The notes beneath the pieces are model-generated. The model saw only the letters and a list, made by a program, of their open reading frames with translations, had not been told where the DNA came from and searched no databases. Positions 5,786 through 8,885 of a DNA stretch of 8,885 nucleotides are shown here, piece by piece. A program made the translations under genes and the position numbers. The stretch lies in assembly GCA_000715855.1 (NCBI GenBank), contig KL571282.1, positions 1 through 8,885 on the forward strand. Direction: 5' to 3'. How positions within the stretch are numbered: position 1 is the stretch's first letter; the number at the start of each line of letters is the position of its first letter. The DNA comes from Actinoplanes liguriensis. Lineage in GTDB: Bacteria > Actinomycetota > Actinomycetes > Mycobacteriales > Micromonosporaceae.

Positions 5786-6213
5786 TGCTCCGCACCATGC
5801 TGAAGTCGAAGATCCACCGGGCCACCGTGACGCAGGCCGACCTGCATTACGTGGGCTCGGTGACCGTCGACCTCGACCTGATGGAGGCGGCTGACCTGCT
5901 GCCCGGCGAGCAGGTGGCGATCGTCGACGTGACCAACGGCGCGCGCCTGGAGACCTATGTGATCCCGGGCGAGCGGGGCAGTGGCGTGATCGGCATCAAC
6001 GGCGCCGCCGCGCACCTGGTTCACCCCGGTGACCTGGTCATTCTCATCTCCTACGGGCAGATGGACAGCGCCGAGGCGCGCTCCTACCAGCCGCGCGTGG
6101 TGCACGTCGACGCCGACAATCGGGTGATCGAGTTGGGCGCGGATCCGGCCGAGGCGGTCGCCGGCATGGCGGACGACCTGGTCCGCGGGGATCTGACGCT
6201 CTCCGCACGCTGA
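5785..6213 (+). CDS. panD: Aspartate 1-decarboxylase (pyruvoyl proenzyme)
   Basis: PanD decarboxylates L-aspartate to beta-alanine, the co-substrate of PanC. The 142-residue proenzyme has the self-cleavage site Gly24-Ser25 within HYVGSVTVD, where Ser25 becomes the pyruvoyl group. The other expected catalytic residues are in place: Lys9, Arg54, Tyr58, and Asn72 followed by GAAA at 73-76. The ATG overlaps the panC TGA by one base (TGATG), and GGAAGGAAG at 5772-5780 is a strong ribosome site. The C-terminus is longer than the minimal enzyme, as is common in actinobacteria. It is last in the tight operon; a 91-bp gap with an inverted repeat follows. Confidence 0.97.
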   Translation: MLRTMLKSKIHRATVTQADLHYVGSVTVDLDLMEAADLLPGEQVAIVDVTNGARLETYVIPGERGSGVIGINGAAAHLVHPGDLVILISYGQMDSAEARSYQPRVVHVDADNRVIELGADPAEAVAGMADDLVRGDLTLSAR

Positions 6214-6230
6214 CCGGCTGACTTTCCCGA

Positions 6231-6289
6231 ACGCCGCCGATGAACCGCTCCGATCACCATATGATCGATAAATCGGACATCGGCGGCGT
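6231..6289 (+). promoter_or_regulatory. Large inverted repeat between panD and the septum-family gene
   Basis: The perfect 12-bp arms ACGCCGCCGATG (6231-6242) and CATCGGCGGCGT (6278-6289) enclose a second 6-bp pair, TCCGAT (6249-6254) and ATCGGA (6272-6277). That makes 18 paired bases with a one-sided six-base bulge and a 17-base AT-rich loop. The right arm ends two bases before the GGGAGGG ribosome site of the next gene. There is no U-run after it. It could terminate the panD transcript, shield the ribosome site of a read-through message, or act as an operator around the promoter in its centre. Confidence 0.6.
6260..6265 (+). promoter_or_regulatory. Candidate -10 element TATGAT for the septum-family gene
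   Basis: TATGAT matches five of six bases of the TATAAT consensus and lies in the AT-rich centre of the inverted repeat. A start near 6272 would give a leader of about 33 bases that includes the ribosome site. No good -35 hexamer is visible; the usual position falls within the left repeat arm. Confidence 0.35.
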
Positions 6290-6304
6290 GTGGGAGGGTC
6301 CGTC

Positions 6305-7303
6305 ATGCGACACTGGCGTGCCCGATTTCAAGATCAAGGCTTGCGCGTACGGGACCAGGTCGCCCGCCTCCGCGACCGGCACCTCCGTTCCGGCCCCTGG
6401 CTCGGCTTCGACCTGGCCGCCACGCTCGGCGTCCTGCTGCTGGTCGCGGCCGGCTGCGGCAACCCCGGCAACGTCGACGGCGACCTGACCAACAACTGGG
6501 GCGCGATGGCTCCGGCGACCGGCTTCGAACCCCTCGCCGACACGTGTCACCTGGCCAACTTCGCGTCTACCGGCCCGCGCGCGACCTACGAGGAGGTCGA
6601 CTGCGCGGTGCAGCACCGCACCGAGACGGTCTTCGTCGGGGCGTACACCGGGACGGCCGCGGACGCCGAGCAGCCGCCGGCCGAGACCTCCGACGGGGCA
6701 CGCGACGCCTACGCCACCTGCGATCAGAAGACCAGCGCGTACGTCGGTGGGCCGTGGCGTCACGCCCGGCTGTGGATCGGCGTGACCCACCCGTCGCCGG
6801 CGGCCTGGACCGGTGGCTCCCGCTGGTTCCGCTGCGACGTGGTCGAGCTCGACTCGATCGAGGACAACGGCGCGCTCGTCGAGCGGCAGGGCAGCCTGCG
6901 CGGTGTGCTGGGGACCGACTCCGGTCTGGCGCTCGCCTGCTATGCGATCAAGCTGGACAAGAGCGGCGCGATCGACACCATGCCGCCGGCGTCGTGCACC
7001 GACAAGCACAACGCCGAGTTCGCCGGGGTGTGGGAGGCGCCGGCCGACGCGTCGTACCCGAAGGGCGACGCCGCGTGGGAGGAGTTCCACGACGGCTGCC
7101 GGACGGTTGTCGCCGCCTGGGCCGGCGTGCCTGACGACAAGAACCTGCAATTCCGTACGGGCGTGGTCTCGCTGCCCGGCAACGCGGACGTCTGGGCCCA
7201 GGGCGACCGTGGCGTGCGCTGCTATCTCTGGCTGGACGGAGCCGAGCTGACCACCTCGCTGAAGGGCAAGGGGACAAAGGCGCTGCCCGTCCAGTACAAG
7301 TAA
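6305..7303 (+). CDS. Septum-formation-family membrane-anchored or lipoprotein, duplicated four-Cys module
   Basis: A 332-residue exported protein resembling the actinobacterial septum formation family; its molecular role is not established. The ATG at 6305 follows GGGAGGG (6292-6298) by six bases and is preferred to the GTG at 6290. Residues 1-33 are Arg-rich and 34-50 are hydrophobic, ending VAAGC with Cys51, a weak lipobox; a plain membrane anchor is the alternative. The exterior part holds eight Cys in two matching halves: Cys81, 100, 139, 177 and Cys212, 231, 265, 306. Both halves have Cys-X18-Cys, then CxxxH (VDCAVQH and ASCTDKH) and a terminal RxxRC, suggesting an internal duplication with four disulfides. 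It lies between panD and nadB with its own putative promoter, so it is probably not functionally tied to the vitamin genes. The family call is moderate; the duplication is seen directly. Confidence 0.8.
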   Translation: MRHWRARFQDQGLRVRDQVARLRDRHLRSGPWLGFDLAATLGVLLLVAAGCGNPGNVDGDLTNNWGAMAPATGFEPLADTCHLANFASTGPRATYEEVDCAVQHRTETVFVGAYTGTAADAEQPPAETSDGARDAYATCDQKTSAYVGGPWRHARLWIGVTHPSPAAWTGGSRWFRCDVVELDSIEDNGALVERQGSLRGVLGTDSGLALACYAIKLDKSGAIDTMPPASCTDKHNAEFAGVWEAPADASYPKGDAAWEEFHDGCRTVVAAWAGVPDDKNLQFRTGVVSLPGNADVWAQGDRGVRCYLWLDGAELTTSLKGKGTKALPVQYK

Positions 7304-7329
7304 CGGTGACCACTGATGGTGCCCCCGCC

Positions 7330-7358
7330 GTGACGGGTGCGCGCGAGCGGAGTGTACT
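7330..7358 (+). promoter_or_regulatory. Weak candidate promoter for nadB
   Basis: GTGACG (7330-7335) and TGTACT (7353-7358) are 17 bp apart, each with four of six consensus bases. Transcription would begin at about the nadB ATG, giving a leaderless message. GGAG at 7349-7352 is 12 bases from the ATG, rather far for a normal ribosome site. Low confidence. Confidence 0.22.
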
Positions 7359-7364
7359 GACCAC

Positions 7365-8885
7365 ATGTCACCTCTCGCGGATCTGCCGGCTCTGCCGCGC
7401 CGGCTCGCCGCCGCCGAGCCGGGCTGGAACGAGACCACCGATGTGGTCGTGGTGGGTTCCGGCGTCGCCGGGCTGACCGCCGCGCTGCACCTGCGCGAGC
7501 TCGGCCTGCACGTCACGGTGGTCACCAAGGTCAACATCGACGACGGCTCCACCCGCTGGGCGCAGGGCGGGATCGCCGGGGTCCTCGACCCGCTGGACAC
7601 CCCCCAGGCGCACGCCTACGACACCGAGATCGCCGGGGTCGGGCTCTGCGACCCGGAGGCCGTGAAGGTGCTGGTCGAGGAGGGCCCGGCGCGGATCCGG
7701 GAGCTGATCCGCCGGGGCGCCGAGTTCGACCGCAACCCGGACGGCTCGCTGATGCTGACCCGCGAGGGCGGCCACCGGGCGGACCGGATCGTGCACGCCG
7801 GCGGCGACGCGACCGGCGCCGAGGTGCAGCGCGCCCTGCACGCCGCGGTCCGCCGCGACCCGTGGATCCGGCTGGTCGAGCACGCCCTCGTGCTGGACCT
7901 GCTGCGCTCCGCCGACGGCCGGGCCTGCGGGATCACCCTGCACGTGCTGGGCGAGGGCTCGGAGGACGGGGTCGGTGCGATCCTGGCCCGCGCGGTCGTG
8001 CTCGCCACCGGCGGGATGGGCCAGATCTACGCGTCCACCACGAACCCGTCGGTCTCCACCGGCGACGGCGTGGCGCTCGCGCTGCGGGCCGGCGCGGCGG
8101 TCACCGACGTCGAGTTCGTCCAGTTCCACCCGACGTCGTTCGTCACCGCCGACCTGAGCTCGGTGCAGCGCCCGCTGATCTCCGAGGCGCTGCGCGGCGA
8201 GGGGGCGTACCTGGTCGACGAGAACGGCACCCGCTTCATGGTCGGCCAGCACGAGCAGGCCGAGCTGGCCCCGCGCGACGTGGTCGCCAAGGGCATCTAC
8301 CGGGTCCTGCGGGCCACCGGGGCGGACCACGTCTACCTGGACGCGCGGCACCTCGGCAAGGAGTTCCTGGAGAGCCGCTTCCCGACGATCATGGCGTCCA
8401 CCCGGGCGGCCGGCGTGGACCCGGCGACCGAGCTGATCCCGGTCGCCCCGGCCGCGCACTACGCCTCCGGCGGCGTCCGGACCGACCTGCACGGGCGGAC
8501 CAGCATCGCCGGCCTCTACGCCTGCGGCGAGGTGGCCTGCACCGGCGTGCACGGCGCGAACCGGCTGGCCAGCAACTCGCTGCTGGAGGGCCTGGTCTTC
8601 GCCAAGCGGATCGCCGACGACATCGGGCGGGACCTGCCGCCCCAGGCGGATCCGGTCCGGGTGAACATGACCCCGGCCTGGGTCGCCGACGCCGCGATCC
8701 GGCCGGACCTGCAGCGCACCATGACCCGCGGCGCCGGGGTGCTGCGCACGGCCGACTCGCTCGGCACCGCGGCCAAGGAGCTGTCCCGGCTGGCCGAGTC
8801 GCGCGCCACCCCGAACACCGCGGCCTGGGAGGCGACGAACCTGCTCACCGTCGCCGCCGCGCTGGTCGCCTCGGCCCAGAGCCGC
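7365..8885 (+). CDS. nadB: L-aspartate oxidase (3' partial)
   Basis: NadB is the FAD enzyme that oxidises L-aspartate to iminoaspartate, the first step of de novo NAD synthesis; NadA quinolinate synthase uses the product. The 507 visible codons run off the window; the family has about 540 residues, so only the end of the C-terminal helical domain is missing. The N-terminal FAD motif is VVVGSGVAGLTAAL at 28-41. Then come GSTRWAQGGIA at 61-71, HRADRIVHAGGDATG at 137-151, VLATGGMGQIY, EFVQFHPTSF, RGEGAYLV, APRDVVAKGI, HYASGGV and GEVACTGVHGANRLASNSLLEGL, all standard for NadB and the related succinate dehydrogenase flavoproteins. The order of motifs and the neighbours support aspartate oxidase over SdhA. 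The ATG at 7365 places the FAD motif at the normal distance. In related genomes nadC and coaX often follow; that is beyond this window. Confidence 0.96.
   Translation, partial: MSPLADLPALPRRLAAAEPGWNETTDVVVVGSGVAGLTAALHLRELGLHVTVVTKVNIDDGSTRWAQGGIAGVLDPLDTPQAHAYDTEIAGVGLCDPEAVKVLVEEGPARIRELIRRGAEFDRNPDGSLMLTREGGHRADRIVHAGGDATGAEVQRALHAAVRRDPWIRLVEHALVLDLLRSADGRACGITLHVLGEGSEDGVGAILARAVVLATGGMGQIYASTTNPSVSTGDGVALALRAGAAVTDVEFVQFHPTSFVTADLSSVQRPLISEALRGEGAYLVDENGTRFMVGQHEQAELAPRDVVAKGIYRVLRATGADHVYLDARHLGKEFLESRFPTIMASTRAAGVDPATELIPVAPAAHYASGGVRTDLHGRTSIAGLYACGEVACTGVHGANRLASNSLLEGLVFAKRIADDIGRDLPPQADPVRVNMTPAWVADAAIRPDLQRTMTRGAGVLRTADSLGTAAKELSRLAESRATPNTAAWEATNLLTVAAALVASAQSR

Noticed and set aside
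7368..8552. 394-codon minus-strand ORF
   Set aside because: It is antisense to nadB, whose plus-strand motifs are unmistakable. Long antisense frames are normal in DNA with GC-rich third positions.

Overview
The window looks like chromosomal DNA of a high-GC actinomycete, most likely a Micromonosporaceae member (Actinoplanes or Micromonospora type). The evidence is the very high G+C, third positions that are almost all G or C, GTG starts, 1-4 bp gene overlaps, and the gene order Rossmann/DUF2520 - panC - panD - nadB. The taxon is inferred from gene content and was not checked against any database.

Layout. (1) 1-525 (+): the 3' end of a gene for a Pro/Gly-rich, probably disordered protein tail with two short peptide repeats; its identity is unknown. 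(2) 527-2779 (-): an apparent two-gene transcription unit. A MidA/NDUFAF7-family methyltransferase comes first, then a stand-alone nuoD-like gene. The nuoD stop codon faces the stop of region 1 with one base between them. (3) 2780-4149: about 1.4 kb with no credible gene. It contains three unrelated tandem-repeat families (a GC-rich pentanucleotide array, a degenerate ~24-26 bp repeat and four 17-bp repeats). Between them is a less GC-extreme island with two DnaA-box-like 9-mers 17 bp apart and two dyad-symmetric sites. (4) 4150-6213 (+): a pantothenate operon of a DUF2520 gene, panC and panD with overlapping start and stop codons. The DUF2520 gene is frame-disrupted near codon 39 and appears to have lost a short stretch. 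(5) 6231-6289: a large inverted repeat that ends just before a ribosome binding site. (6) 6305-7303 (+): a membrane-anchored or lipoprotein septum-formation-family protein built from two four-cysteine halves. (7) 7365-8885 (+): nadB, L-aspartate oxidase, running off the window.

How the genes fit together. PanD and NadB both consume L-aspartate: PanD makes beta-alanine for pantothenate/CoA and NadB makes iminoaspartate for NAD. PanC joins beta-alanine to pantoate. The DUF2520 protein is a plausible but unproven ketopantoate reductase. On the other strand, the methyltransferase family that in mitochondria dimethylates complex I subunit NDUFS2 sits next to a homologue of NDUFS2. The target arginine is present in that homologue, but two quinone-pocket residues are changed. 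This pair is the most interesting functional hypothesis in the window. The disrupted DUF2520 gene and the repeat-rich gap are the most interesting structural observations.
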